64,000 nucleotides of DNA. Origin: Candidatus Binatia bacterium (lineage in GTDB: Bacteria > Desulfobacterota > Binatia > UBA12015). Location: assembly GCA_029243485.1 (NCBI GenBank), contig JAQWRY010000086.1:558001-622000 (forward strand), given 5' to 3'. Positions 1 to 8,406 of the stretch are shown piece after piece; position 1 is the first letter of the stretch; every line of letters begins with the position of its first letter. Below the pieces are notes generated by a model. It saw nothing but the letters and a program-made list of their open reading frames with translations. It was not told where the DNA came from and ran no database searches. The translations under genes were made by a program, and so were the position numbers.

Positions 1-1
1 C

Positions 2-208
2 ACCGGTAGGAACTTCGACGAGCTTCTTCGTACGATCGACTCGCTGCAGCTCACATCGAAGCACCAAGTCGCGACGCCGGTGAACTGGAAGCACGGCGAA
101 GACGTGATCATCGTTCCGGCGTTGTCGGACGAGGACGCGAAGAAGAAGTTCCCGGGTGGTTGGGACACCCAGAAGCCGTATCTCCGGGTCGTCAAGCAAC
201 CCGGCTGA
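2..208 (+). CDS. 1-Cys peroxiredoxin, C-terminal part
   Basis: Partial gene entering from the left edge; 68 codons and a TGA stop are visible. The reading includes [16 protein letters not shown], then KKKFPGGW and [10 protein letters not shown], the conserved C-terminal segment of the AhpC/TSA Prx6-type (1-Cys) peroxiredoxins, which reduce peroxides in the cytoplasm. The catalytic Cys lies in the missing N-terminal part, so activity cannot be judged. The [11 protein letters not shown] block is highly characteristic of this subfamily. A terminator-like hairpin follows. Confidence 0.85.
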   Translation, partial: TGRNFDELLRTIDSLQLTSKHQVATPVNWKHGEDVIIVPALSDEDAKKKFPGGWDTQKPYLRVVKQPG

Positions 209-222
209 ACCACTTCCATCTA

Positions 223-268
223 GACGAGCGCGCCCTCTGACTTCACAAGAGCGGCGCGCTCGTCGTTT
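223..268 (+). terminator. terminator-like hairpin after peroxiredoxin
   Basis: A perfect 12-bp inverted repeat (GACGAGCGCGCC at 223-234, complement at 253-264) encloses an 18-nt loop and is followed by GTTT. It sits 15 nt after the peroxiredoxin stop and just before the M3 peptidase start. The T-tract is short, so termination may be partial. Confidence 0.55.
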
Positions 269-292
269 CGGCTCATTGCCAACGGGGTACTC

Positions 293-2365
293 GTGGACGC
301 TGATCAGGGCTCGCCCGCCAATCCGCTTCTTTTCACCGGGGGGCTACCGCCCTTCGAATCCATCCAATCCGAGCACGTGGTTCCGGCCATGGCTGCGCTC
401 CTGGCCGAGCTGAACGACGAGCTCGAGCGCGTAGAGCGCAGTGCGACTACGACGTGGGAGAGCACGGTCGAGCCGATCCAGGAGATCGGCGAACGCCTGA
501 GTCGGGCGTGGGGAGTCGTCGGGCATCTGATGGGTGTTCGCAACAGCGACGAGCTCCGGGCCGCGCACGAGCAGGTCCAGCCCGACGTCGTTTCGTTCTC
601 GCTGCGCATGGGCCAGAGCCGTCCGATCTACGAGGGACTACTCGGCCTCCGCGAGGGGCCCGGCTTCGATGCACTCGACGCGACTCGGAAGCGGATTGTA
701 GAGTCCATGCTGCGCGACGCGCGGCACTCCGGCGTCGGTCTCGAGGACGACGAGCGCGACGTGTTCAATGAGATCCAGCGCGCGATGGCGGAGGCGGCGA
801 CGCAGTTCTCGAACAATGTCCTCGACGCGACCAAGGCGTTCTCGCTGACCCTGCGTGCGCCAGAGGAAGTCGACGGGCTTCCGCCGAGTCTTCTGCAGCT
901 TGCCGCGCAAGCAGCCGTTGAAGCCGGGGAAGAGGGCGCGACGCCGGAGGCGGGTCCCTGGCGGATCACGCTCGACTTCCCGAGTTTCGGTCCGTTTGTC
1001 CAGCACAGCCGGCGGCGGGATCTGCGCCAGCAGGTCTACCGCGCGAGCGTTACCCGGGCGAGTGGTGAGGCGACCGACAACACGCCGCTCATCCGGAAGA
1101 TCCTGGAGCTGCGCCACGACGAGGCCGTCTTGTTGGGATTCGAGGACTTCGCGGCGCTGAGTCTCGACAGCAAGATGGCTCCTGACGTTGCGGCGGTGGA
1201 GGGGATGCTCGAGGAGCTCCGCTCCGCTTCGTTCGCCGCGGCCGAGAGTGACCTCGCGGACCTCGCGGCTCTCGCGCGGGAACAGGGTGCGCCCGAAGCG
1301 GACACGCTCGCCCCGTGGGACGTTCCCTTCTGGGCGGAGCGTCTTCGAGAGCAGCGCTATTCCTACACCGACGAGGAGTTGCGACCGTACTTCCCGCTTC
1401 CCAAGGTTCTGGACGGGCTGTTCGCGCTCGCCGAGCGCCTCTTCGGTGTGACGATCGAGGCGGCCGACGGGGACGCGCCGGTTTGGCACTCGGACGTGCG
1501 GTTCTTCCGCGTGCACGAGGGAGGGAAGCCGATCGCGGCGTTCTATCTCGACCCGTTCAGTCGGCCGGCCGAGAAGCGCGGCGGTGCCTGGATGGACGAG
1601 TGCATCGGTCGCGCGCCGGGGCGGGCTCCCGTCGCGTATCTCGTGTGCAACCAGGCGCCGGCGGTCGGCGCGAAGGCGTCTCAGATGACCTTCCGCGAAG
1701 TCGAGACGCTGTTCCACGAATTCGGTCACGGCCTCCAGCACATGCTCACGACGATCGACCAGCCGATGGCGTCGGGCATCCGAAACGTCGAGTGGGATGC
1801 GGTCGAGTTGCCGAGTCAGTTCATGGAGAACTGGTGCTACCACCGAGAGACGCTGCTCGGACTCACGGCGCACGTCGATTCAGGTGCGCAGCTTCCCGAG
1901 GAGCTCTTTTCGAAGATCCTCGCGTCCCGTACATTTCGTTCGGGCTCCGATACGCTTCGGCAGTTGTACTTCAGTTTCGTCGACATGGCGTTGCACCACG
2001 GGTACGACCCGGAAGGAACCGAGTCACCGTTCGACGTGCAGCGAAAGATTGCGAAGCGCACCACGGTGCTTCCACCGATCCCCGAGGACCGGTTCCTCTG
2101 CGCGTTCGGACACATCTTCGCCGGTGGCTACGCTGCGGGGTACTACAGCTACAAATGGGCCGAGGTGTTGTCGGCCGATGCCTTCGGCGCGTTTGAAGAA
2201 GCCGGGCTCGACGATGAGGATGCCGTTCGAGCCACGGGCAAGCGGTACCGCGAGACGGTGTTGGCGCTCGGTGGCAGCCGGCCGCCGATGGAGGTGTTCG
2301 AGGCGTTCCGCGGTCGGGCTCCCAACACGGAGGCGCTGCTGCGGCACTCGGGGCTTGCGTCCTAG
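293..2365 (+). CDS. M3 family oligopeptidase (oligopeptidase A-like)
   Basis: A 690-residue zinc metallopeptidase that should cleave short peptides in the cytoplasm. The zinc motif HEFGH is at residues 475-479, and the third ligand is Glu505 in the VELPSQ segment, matching family M3 (PrlC/OpdA, Dcp, thimet oligopeptidase). Length fits the 680-700 residues usual for oligopeptidase A. The start chosen is GTG at 293, giving MDADQGSPANPLLF, typical of an OpdA N-terminus; no strong Shine-Dalgarno is visible. OpdA and Dcp cannot be separated with certainty, but the length and N-terminus favour OpdA. Confidence 0.9.
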   Translation: MDADQGSPANPLLFTGGLPPFESIQSEHVVPAMAALLAELNDELERVERSATTTWESTVEPIQEIGERLSRAWGVVGHLMGVRNSDELRAAHEQVQPDVVSFSLRMGQSRPIYEGLLGLREGPGFDALDATRKRIVESMLRDARHSGVGLEDDERDVFNEIQRAMAEAATQFSNNVLDATKAFSLTLRAPEEVDGLPPSLLQLAAQAAVEAGEEGATPEAGPWRITLDFPSFGPFVQHSRRRDLRQQVYRASVTRASGEATDNTPLIRKILELRHDEAVLLGFEDFAALSLDSKMAPDVAAVEGMLEELRSASFAAAESDLADLAALAREQGAPEADTLAPWDVPFWAERLREQRYSYTDEELRPYFPLPKVLDGLFALAERLFGVTIEAADGDAPVWHSDVRFFRVHEGGKPIAAFYLDPFSRPAEKRGGAWMDECIGRAPGRAPVAYLVCNQAPAVGAKASQMTFREVETLFHEFGHGLQHMLTTIDQPMASGIRNVEWDAVELPSQFMENWCYHRETLLGLTAHVDSGAQLPEELFSKILASRTFRSGSDTLRQLYFSFVDMALHHGYDPEGTESPFDVQRKIAKRTTVLPPIPEDRFLCAFGHIFAGGYAAGYYSYKWAEVLSADAFGAFEEAGLDDEDAVRATGKRYRETVLALGGSRPPMEVFEAFRGRAPNTEALLRHSGLAS

Positions 2366-2372
2366 TGCGTTA

Positions 2373-3626
2373 CTAGTCGTCTCCCCCGATTGCGCCTCGC
2401 TCTCGTAGATCGGCCACGTCCTGGTCTGAAAGCTCGAGTTCCGTTCGGAGGATTTCGGAAGTGTGCTGGCCGAGGGTCGGCCAGCGCCGAGGGGGTTCGT
2501 CGGAGTGCCCCGAGAGCTTGATCGGATTCCCGACCATCAGCAGGGGGTCTGGGGCATCCGGCCGGGGCACGCGCAGCAGCATGTTGTGGCTCCGGACGTG
2601 AGGGTCGTCCATGAGATCTTCGGTGTCGAAGCAAGGCCCCGCCGCAATTCCTTGTCCGGCGAGCTCGCTCGAAGCCTCGAGCTTCGTTCGGCTCGCGGCC
2701 CAGGCCTCGACGGCGGGACGGACCAACGCATCGAGCTGGTCTCGCCACCCCTGGCGGCTCTCGAAGCGCGGATCCTTCAGCCACTCTTCATGGCCGATCG
2801 CCTTTGCCAACAGCGCGAGGTGATGATCGCGGACGGCTTGCACGACGAAATAGCCATCGGTCGCCGCGAAGCTATCGAAGATGCCCGGCACCTTCCGGCG
2901 CCCTCGAACGCCCATGGACCAGAAGCAGGGTGGGATGTCGGCCATCGCGACCATTGCGTCGAACATCGCGACGTCCACGTGCTGTCCGCGTCCGGTTTGT
3001 TCCCGCTCGCGAAGCGCTGCGAGAAGGCCGATCGTCGCGAAGAGTGAAGTACCGATGTCTCCGAGCGCTCCGGCCGGGCCGATCCGTGGTGCTTCGTCGG
3101 CGGGGCGGCTGTACTCGTAGATCCCACCCATGGCTTCGGCGATCGGCGCGTAGGCGGCCCAGGCCCCGTAGGGAGAATCGAGGAGATTGCCGAACCCTGA
3201 GACGGACACGTACACGAGGCCCGGGTGAAGCGGGGCCAGGTCATCGTACGAGAGACCGAGCCGCTTCATTACGCCGGGTTTGAAATTCTCGCCGACGACG
3301 TCGAAGCGCGGAACGAGCCGCTTCACGAGCGCCACGCCGTCGGGGTTTTTCAGGTCGATCGCCAGGCTCTTCTTGTTGAGCGCGTTGCGCAGGTAGGTCG
3401 CGCCCACCTTGCGGCCGTCGACGTCGTCGAGCGCGGGAAGCGCGCCGCGGCCGGAATCCCCGGTCACCGGGTGCTCGACCTTCACGACCTCGGCACCCAT
3501 GTGCCCGAGGAGCTGGGTGGCGAACGGGAGAGCCTGCATCTGCTCGATGGCGAGAATTCGCAGGCCCGCGAGCGGGCCTTTCCCGTGGGGGCCGGTTTCG
3601 GGCGCTTCCGTTTCTTCATTCGTCAT
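2373..3626 (-). CDS. CaiB/BaiF family CoA-transferase
   Basis: A 417-residue class III CoA-transferase that moves CoA between acyl-CoA and free acid through an aspartyl-CoA thioester. The N-terminal block GLRILAIEQMQALPFATQLL, then GAEVVKVEHP and LKNPDGVALVKRLV, are family hallmarks. The reading frame stays open further upstream, but ATG at 3626 (MTNEETEAPETG) places the domain start normally and avoids overlap with the divergent acyltransferase gene. It ends convergently to the M3 peptidase, 7 nt from its stop. The substrate is not predictable; a second paralogue lies at 47678-48856. Confidence 0.88.
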   Translation of the reverse strand: MTNEETEAPETGPHGKGPLAGLRILAIEQMQALPFATQLLGHMGAEVVKVEHPVTGDSGRGALPALDDVDGRKVGATYLRNALNKKSLAIDLKNPDGVALVKRLVPRFDVVGENFKPGVMKRLGLSYDDLAPLHPGLVYVSVSGFGNLLDSPYGAWAAYAPIAEAMGGIYEYSRPADEAPRIGPAGALGDIGTSLFATIGLLAALREREQTGRGQHVDVAMFDAMVAMADIPPCFWSMGVRGRRKVPGIFDSFAATDGYFVVQAVRDHHLALLAKAIGHEEWLKDPRFESRQGWRDQLDALVRPAVEAWAASRTKLEASSELAGQGIAAGPCFDTEDLMDDPHVRSHNMLLRVPRPDAPDPLLMVGNPIKLSGHSDEPPRRWPTLGQHTSEILRTELELSDQDVADLRERGAIGGDD

Positions 3627-3748
3627 GGGTGGGACTAGCCAGGCCGCCGGGCCCTTGTCCACTGGGCCCCGAGGACTTGTTCCGGGCGGCTCCGATTGCC
3701 AAGTTTCGCCTGGGCCGCCTGGCCCGCTCAACCCATCTGGACCCACCC

Positions 3749-4474
3749 GTGAGACGTGACCACCGACCGTATTGGATGATGCGGGCGACCCTCGCCCTTC
3801 AGCGCTTCTACGCGCGCCACTTCCTGTACCCGCAGGTCGATGCGTTGGGTGAAGGCTGCGAGATCAAGAAGCCGTGGTACGTGCGCATCGACGGGCCCGG
3901 AATCGAGTTCGGTCGGTTCGTTCATCTCTCGGCGTCTTGGGGTCGGCCAATCGAGCTGTGCACGTTCTCGACGGAGTCGGGCACCGGCGAGATGGTCATC
4001 GGGGATCACTGCCTGTTGTCTCCGGGCGTCCGCGTTTCCGCGGCGACGCGGGTCGAGGTCGGGGACGACTGCATGCTCGCCTCCGGTGTCTACTTGACCG
4101 ACGCGGATTGGCACGACGTGCACGATCGCACGCGCGCGCCCGGGCGTTCGGCCCCGATCGTTCTAGGGAACAACGTATGGATCGGCGATGGAGCGATCGT
4201 CTGTAAGGGCGTTCATGTGGGCGAGAACACGGTGGTGGGAGCGGGGTCGGTCGTCGTTTCGGACCTTCCTGCGAACTCGATCGCGGCCGGGAATCCGGCG
4301 CGGGTCGTGCGCCCACTCGGCGAGGAAGAATGCTTGGTGACGCGAGCTTCCTTGTTCCAGCATTCGGCCACCGAGGCGGATCGTAAGAATGCTTTCTTGA
4401 GCTTTTACACCCTGTGCGGGAATACGTTCGGCGGATGGCTCCGCTCGCGACTCTTCCCGTCTGCTGCGGACTGA
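3749..4474 (+). CDS. hexapeptide-repeat acyltransferase (WbbJ/maltose acetyltransferase-like)
   Basis: About 241 residues. The central part has left-handed beta-helix imperfect hexapeptides (IGDHCLLSPGVRVSAATRVE, then VWIGDGAIVCKGVHVGENTV) ending in the NPARVV motif of O-acetyltransferases, which transfer acetyl from acetyl-CoA to sugars or antibiotics. The start is uncertain: GTG at 3749 gives MRRDHRPYW, an N-terminus I recall from related proteins, and ATG at 3776 is the alternative. The open frame extends back to 3629, but those residues overlap the divergent CoA-transferase start and look non-coding. The acceptor is unknown. Confidence 0.8.
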   Translation: MRRDHRPYWMMRATLALQRFYARHFLYPQVDALGEGCEIKKPWYVRIDGPGIEFGRFVHLSASWGRPIELCTFSTESGTGEMVIGDHCLLSPGVRVSAATRVEVGDDCMLASGVYLTDADWHDVHDRTRAPGRSAPIVLGNNVWIGDGAIVCKGVHVGENTVVGAGSVVVSDLPANSIAAGNPARVVRPLGEEECLVTRASLFQHSATEADRKNAFLSFYTLCGNTFGGWLRSRLFPSAAD

Positions 4475-4516
4475 CCTGGCTTACCGTTTCGTTCGCGAGG
4501 AAGCATTATACGGCCG

Positions 4517-5371
4517 ATGCAGAAGCTCGAAGGAAAGGTGGCACTGGTAACCGGCGCGAGTCGGGGGATTGGGCAGGCGATCGCGGAGCTCTTCGCCGCG
4601 GAAGGGGCCCGCGTGGCCTGCGTGGCTCGGACCGCCGACGAGGGCGGGCACAGACTCTTTGATGGGTCGGTCGGCCGCACGGTCGAGAACATTCAGTCAG
4701 CGGGCGGCGAAGCGTTGGCCGTTCCGTGTGATGTGTCCGAGTACGACAACTGTGCGACGGCGGTCGGTCGTGTCCGCGACGAGCTCGGCCCGATCGATGT
4801 GCTCGTGAACAACGCGGCTCTCACGTACTTCATCCCCATTGCGGACTATCCCGTCGGGAAGTGGCTTCGCTCGTTCGCCGTGAACGTTCACGCGCCCTTC
4901 TATCTTTCGCAGCTCGCGCTCGCGGACATGCTCCCGCGGGGAAGCGGCTCGATCGTCAACATCTCGAGCGGCGCTGCGATCGGCCCGGGACGAGCCCCCT
5001 ATCCCACGAGCGTGAGGAAATTTCGTGGCGGCACCCTGTACGGATCGGAGAAGGCGGCACTCGAGCGCCTGACCCAGGGGCTCGCGGCCGAGGTCTATGA
5101 TCAGGGAATCTCGGTGTCGTGCGTCAGCCCGTCTCAGATCGTACCGACGCCTGGGACCGTGCATCACAAGCTTCTGAAGGACGAAGATGATCCACGCGCG
5201 GAGCCCCCGTTGTTGATGGCGAGGGCTGCGTTGCTCCTTGCGACGGAGCCGCAGGACGAGGTCACGGGGCGCGTTACGTACAGCCAAGAGATCCTCAAAG
5301 AGTACGGGTGGATAGACGAGGCGAAGGGGTTGGGCGTGGATGCACCAGGCTCTGGCTTTTCGAAGATTTAG
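4517..5371 (+). CDS. short-chain dehydrogenase/reductase
   Basis: A 284-residue SDR oxidoreductase. The Rossmann motif TGASRGIG is at residues 12-19, followed by an NNA motif and an ISSGAA segment before YGSEK, the YxxxK catalytic pair. An insertion of about ten residues (GRAPYPTSVRKF) lies between the catalytic Ser and Tyr regions, as in a subgroup annotated as hydroxysteroid or fatty-acid-type SDRs. ATG at 4517 is preceded by GAGGAA about 15 nt upstream. Substrate unknown. Confidence 0.87.
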   Translation: MQKLEGKVALVTGASRGIGQAIAELFAAEGARVACVARTADEGGHRLFDGSVGRTVENIQSAGGEALAVPCDVSEYDNCATAVGRVRDELGPIDVLVNNAALTYFIPIADYPVGKWLRSFAVNVHAPFYLSQLALADMLPRGSGSIVNISSGAAIGPGRAPYPTSVRKFRGGTLYGSEKAALERLTQGLAAEVYDQGISVSCVSPSQIVPTPGTVHHKLLKDEDDPRAEPPLLMARAALLLATEPQDEVTGRVTYSQEILKEYGWIDEAKGLGVDAPGSGFSKI

Positions 5372-5489
5372 CCGGCGGCGTCCGTACCGGTGAGTGCGAC
5401 TCGCATGGCAGCGACTTCATCGATCCCGCAATGCGCATCATGGCGAACTACGTGTGCGGTGATCGAAGCAGCCCGGGCGGAAGTGAGAA

Positions 5490-5600
5490 CGTCCACCAGA
5501 CCCGTGCCCAGTTCGGGAAGTTCCCCGCGAAAAAGAGGTCCGGCCAGGTGTCGTTGTCGACATCGGCGCTCGAAGATCCCCAGGTTGAGGCGGACGCGGA
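5490..5600 (-). pseudogene. FG-GAP/VCBS-type calcium-binding repeat remnant
   Basis: Read on the minus strand, this stretch gives SADVDNDTWPDLFFAGNFPN, a good match to the Ca-binding loop of FG-GAP (integrin alpha-like) repeats, DxDxDGxxDL, found in large secreted proteins. No start, no further repeats and no sensible continuation are visible, so it appears to be a fragment of a lost gene. The remaining 240 bases between the SDR and the SnoaL-like gene show nothing else. Confidence 0.4.
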
Positions 5601-5613
5601 CGATCCTTTCGAC

Positions 5614-6051
5614 CTACTTCCAATCCTCCGGAGCCGGATGGACCTTCATGTCCTCCGCCTCCCAGTAGGTGCGGAGTGCGGTGACCTTCCCCGCGTCGTT
5701 CACGCGATAGGTGAAGACGCCGAAGAGCTGGGTCACGAGGCCGTCCTTGAACTGGATGGTGAGCGTGCCGACGTTCGCGCATTCGTTTCCGGAGCAGATC
5801 GAGCTCTGGAGATTGAAGAGCGGTCGGCCCAGCGCGATGTTCGTGTCCCAGAATTTCTCGATCGCAGCTTTGCCCTTGTGGCCCTCGCCGGTCGGATCGA
5901 TCACGGACTTGCCGATCGGGTCCTGCACGATTGCATCGTCGGCGAAATTGTCGACCCACGCCTGCTTGTCACCGTGCGCGACCGCATCGATCGAGCGCCA
6001 GGCGGCGAGGCGGGCGGGGTGTTTCGAATCGGGTCCCGGGAGTTCGGCCAT
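5614..6051 (-). CDS. SnoaL-like / NTF2-fold protein
   Basis: A 145-residue cone-shaped alpha/beta barrel protein of the SnoaL/ketosteroid-isomerase-like superfamily. Typical features are WVDNFADDAIVQDPIG near the N-terminus, then GKAAIEKFWDTNI and a C-terminal sheet with FGVFTYRVND and TALRTYWEAEDM. Family members are small isomerases, cyclases or hydratases, often with steroid- or polyketide-like ligands. ATG at 6051 (MAELPGPDSKHP) has an excellent AAGGAGA Shine-Dalgarno. The open frame beyond it is out-of-frame extension. The stop of the truncated minus-strand gene at 6065 lies 13 nt upstream, suggesting a former operon. Confidence 0.8.
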   Translation of the reverse strand: MAELPGPDSKHPARLAAWRSIDAVAHGDKQAWVDNFADDAIVQDPIGKSVIDPTGEGHKGKAAIEKFWDTNIALGRPLFNLQSSICSGNECANVGTLTIQFKDGLVTQLFGVFTYRVNDAGKVTALRTYWEAEDMKVHPAPEDWK

Positions 6052-6064
6052 GCGTCTCCTTCGC

Positions 6065-6292
6065 CTACTCCACGATCGCGAGCAAGAGAGGCTCCTGCAG
6101 GAACGCGTAGACCGGCACGGCTTCGTCCAGGGTTGAGGGCGGGAACAGGGGCGGCCCGAGCGCTGGTTCCAGCACGCCCTCGGGGACCACAAGGATGCCC
6201 AGCTGGAGTTCCTCGCCTGCGCCGTTCTGCTCGCGGAGGACGGAGAACTGCGTCTCGACGCCGCGTTGTCCACCGGTGGTAGGGCTCCCAAC
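6065..6292 (-). pseudogene. 3'-terminal remnant of an unidentified gene
   Basis: An open minus-strand frame encodes a coding-looking C-terminus (EELQLGILVVPEGVLEP, then AVPVYAFLQEPLLLAIVE) ending in TAG 13 nt before the SnoaL-like start. The codons are GC-rich at third position. No ATG, GTG or TTG start exists in this frame before an upstream TAA at 6365-6367. At about 6290 the sequence becomes better explained by the plus-strand Fis-type remnant. I interpret it as a gene that lost its 5' part. I do not recognise the family. Confidence 0.4.
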
Positions 6293-6489
6293 GCGTCGTA
6301 CCTTCTTATGGGCCCGGGGCCCGTGATGTTCCCGGAGATCAGGCGGGTCGAACGGCGGGCGATTTTAGCGGCGCTGACCGAGGCACGGTGGCGGGTGTCT
6401 GGTCCGCAGGGGCCGCGGTCCTGCTGGAGGTGAAGCCGACGACTCTCGCTTCACGCATGAAGGCGATGGGCATCGAGCGCCCGCGCTAG
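6290..6489 (+). pseudogene. Fis-type HTH tail of a sigma54-dependent regulator, truncated and frameshifted
   Basis: Plus-strand codons give FPEIRRVERRAILAALTEA and RWRVSGPQG; after a one-base shift at about 6420 they continue AAVLLEVKPTTLASRMKAMG and end in TAG at 6487-6489. This is the Fis-like HTH_8 domain that closes bacterial enhancer-binding proteins (WRVSGPxGAAxxLGLKPTTLxxRMKxLGI). The AAA+ and sensor domains are absent, and restoring the frame needs one extra G in the run around 6418-6421. It is a broken fragment, not a functional regulator. Confidence 0.6.
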
Positions 6490-6576
6490 CCTGTCCGAGT
6501 TGCAACCCGTGCGAGACATGTGACGAACGTCTCATGCATAGCGTTGTGCTGGCGGTGTTCTTCGTAGCGTTGGCCT

Positions 6577-7035
6577 GTGGGGACGGGCACGGTGCCATGT
6601 CCTGGGGGGCGCAAGAGGGCGATGTCGCCTCCGGCGAAGGAGGTGGCCTCTTCCCTCGCCCAGGCGGAGGCGGCTGCCCGGGAGCGGCGATACGAGGAGG
6701 CCCTTTGGCTCGTCCACCATGCGCTCTCAATCGATCCCACCGATGCGGACGCCTTCAACCTTCGTGGGTACTGCCTGCGAAAGACGGGCGCTCTCGACGG
6801 CGCTTTCCGGGCATACGGCACTGCTCTGAAGCTCCGCCCGGACTTTCCGGAGGCCCCGGGGTATCTGGCGGAGGCCCATATCGACGCGGCTCTCCGGCTC
6901 GCAGGGAAGCTCGTGAAGGACGGGCCCACCGACGCCGAGGTGCTCGGCGAGGTCGCCCAGGCACTCCGGCGGGCCGCGGCCACGGTCGGGACCGCGGCGG
7001 GTGGCCCCGTCTCGAGCGGGGATGCCGGCTGGTAG
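6577..7035 (+). CDS. TPR protein, probably a frameshifted lipoprotein
   Basis: The frame from GTG 6577 encodes 152 residues with tetratricopeptide helices (YEEALWLVHHALSIDPTDAD and LRGYCLRKTGALDGAFRAYG). A different frame starting at ATG 6534 begins MHSVVLAVFFVALACGDGHG, a classic lipoprotein signal with lipobox VALAC. Removing one G from the six-G run near 6603-6608 joins the two, so the intended protein is probably an exported TPR lipoprotein. As written, only the leaderless frame is open. Either this is a real inactivating indel or a homopolymer error. TPR proteins usually scaffold protein interactions. Confidence 0.6.
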   Translation: MGTGTVPCPGGRKRAMSPPAKEVASSLAQAEAAARERRYEEALWLVHHALSIDPTDADAFNLRGYCLRKTGALDGAFRAYGTALKLRPDFPEAPGYLAEAHIDAALRLAGKLVKDGPTDAEVLGEVAQALRRAAATVGTAAGGPVSSGDAGW

Positions 7036-7137
7036 CCGCTTGGCCGGCCTTGACCGCTCCCGCGTTCTAGCTAGGAACAAGACGTTCCACTCGGAACTCC
7101 AACACGACCCGCAACCGACCAAGAGGGAGGAATCACC

Positions 7138-7740
7138 ATGGCAACGACGTTTGGCCCGCCGGCCCACATGGCCGCGTTCACCGATGTAGACGAGCGCTGG
7201 GGACCCCTGGCCAAGCTCGCTGGACAATGGGCCGGCGACAAGGGCCGCGACTTCTCGTTCTCCTACGGCGAGAACAAGGACACCGAGAACCTCTACCGCG
7301 AAGAGATCACGTTCGATCCCTTCGGTCCGGTCGACAACGGGAAGCAGTCGATGTTCGCGCTCGACTACCGCATGAAGGCCTGGCGCATCGGCGCCGACGA
7401 CTTCTTCCACATGGAAGTCGGCTACTGGCTGTGGGAGCCGAGCACGGGCACGCTGCATCGCTGCTTCATGGTCCCGCGTTCCACGACGATCGTCGCCGAG
7501 GGTAAGGCCGCCGCGGACGCGACGAGCTTCAAGCTTTCCGCGAAGCAGGGTTCGCCGACCAACGGTATCCTGTCGAATTCGTACCTCTACGATGGTGCGG
7601 CGAAGTGCACCGGGTACAACCTCGAAGTCGATCTCTCGGGTGGCAACTACTCGTACAAAGAGGACACGATCCTCGCGATGGCATCCCACGGTGGTGCCGA
7701 GATGCATCACACCGACGAGAACTCGCTGCAGAAGATCTGA
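7138..7740 (+). CDS. nitrobindin/THAP4-like beta-barrel (FABP-like) protein
   Basis: 200 residues with GPLAKLAGQWAGDKG at the N-terminus, then EEITFDPFGPVDNG and LDYRMKAWR. These match the haem-binding-like beta-barrel family of DUF1794/nitrobindin relatives, in which a 10-stranded barrel holds haem or fatty-acid-like ligands. ATG at 7138 has a strong GGGAGGA Shine-Dalgarno 8 nt upstream. I could not identify the proximal haem His with confidence, so ligand binding is inferred only from the fold family. It is followed by a good terminator. Confidence 0.72.
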   Translation: MATTFGPPAHMAAFTDVDERWGPLAKLAGQWAGDKGRDFSFSYGENKDTENLYREEITFDPFGPVDNGKQSMFALDYRMKAWRIGADDFFHMEVGYWLWEPSTGTLHRCFMVPRSTTIVAEGKAAADATSFKLSAKQGSPTNGILSNSYLYDGAAKCTGYNLEVDLSGGNYSYKEDTILAMASHGGAEMHHTDENSLQKI

Positions 7741-7766
7741 GTCGACGACTCAGCGATATTGGGGAC

Positions 7767-7799
7767 ACGGGGCGTTCACGAAAGTGGGCGCCCCGTTTT
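7767..7799 (+). terminator. Rho-independent terminator after the nitrobindin-like gene
   Basis: Stem ACGGGGCG (7767-7774) pairs with CGCCCCGT (7789-7796) around a 14-nt loop and is followed by TTT. It begins 27 nt after the stop at 7740. The last codons of the opposite-strand SGNH remnant run into it. Confidence 0.7.
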
Positions 7800-8386
7800 C
7801 GTTCTGCACGGGGCTCTGTGCACCCATCCTTGCGACACGACAAAGTCGCGCACGGTCCGAGCTGCGATCCGATTCGCTCTCGGTGTGGAGTGATGCCAGC
7901 GGCCACCGGGCAGAGCGGTCTTCAGCGCGTTCGGTGCCCAGCGGTCGATCCCGTCTTGAACGTCGACCCACCGGAGGCCGGCCTCAGTGAGCCATTCCCT
8001 CAGCGCGAGGTAGCGCGAGGGCTTCCCGCGCCGACGGTTCTGCAGGTCGCGGCCGTTCGGGAAGAGCACGATCACCGGTTGCGCGCCGCTCGCAGCCACC
8101 TCCTCGTAGAAGGTCTGCAGAATGGGGCAGGTGACGGCGAAGGTCTCGCTCGTCGCGCCGTAGCTCCCGTCCGGCTGCAGAATCTCGGGCCGCGTCGAGT
8201 CCGACGCTGCGTACGCGAGGTGGCGGAGCAGGCACAGGCTCGGTGGTAGGCACTGTGTGGGGTCGAACCCACCGCGGAACCGTCCGCGGCGTCACCGAAG
8301 TGGGCGGTGACTTCTATGCGAGTCGCGACCCCACCGAGCGCGCCTTCTTCGGTGGACGTGACCTCAATACTGAAACGGCGGCGCAT
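7776..8386 (-). pseudogene. SGNH/GDSL hydrolase-like gene, frameshifted
   Basis: The 3' part in one frame reads AASGAQPVIVLFPNGRDLQ, then WLTEAGLRWVDVQDGIDRW and HHSTPRANRIAARTVRDFV. This is the C-terminal strand, Asp region and catalytic His region of SGNH hydrolases such as AlgX-type acetylation proteins. The frame stays open back to about 8290 (FDPTQCLPPSLCLLRHLAYA) and then meets TGA. A second frame begins at ATG 8386 behind an ideal AGGAGG site (MRRRFSIEVTSTEEGALG) and runs to the same area, so an indel near 8285 splits the gene. There is no signal peptide or GDS motif, so the N-terminal domain may also be lost. Confidence 0.5.
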
Positions 8387-8406
8387 GAGAGTTCGCCTCC
8401 TGACGC

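Noticed and set aside
638-1873. 411-residue minus-strand open frame
   Set aside because: Antisense of the M3 peptidase; the plus strand holds HEFGH and conserved flanks.
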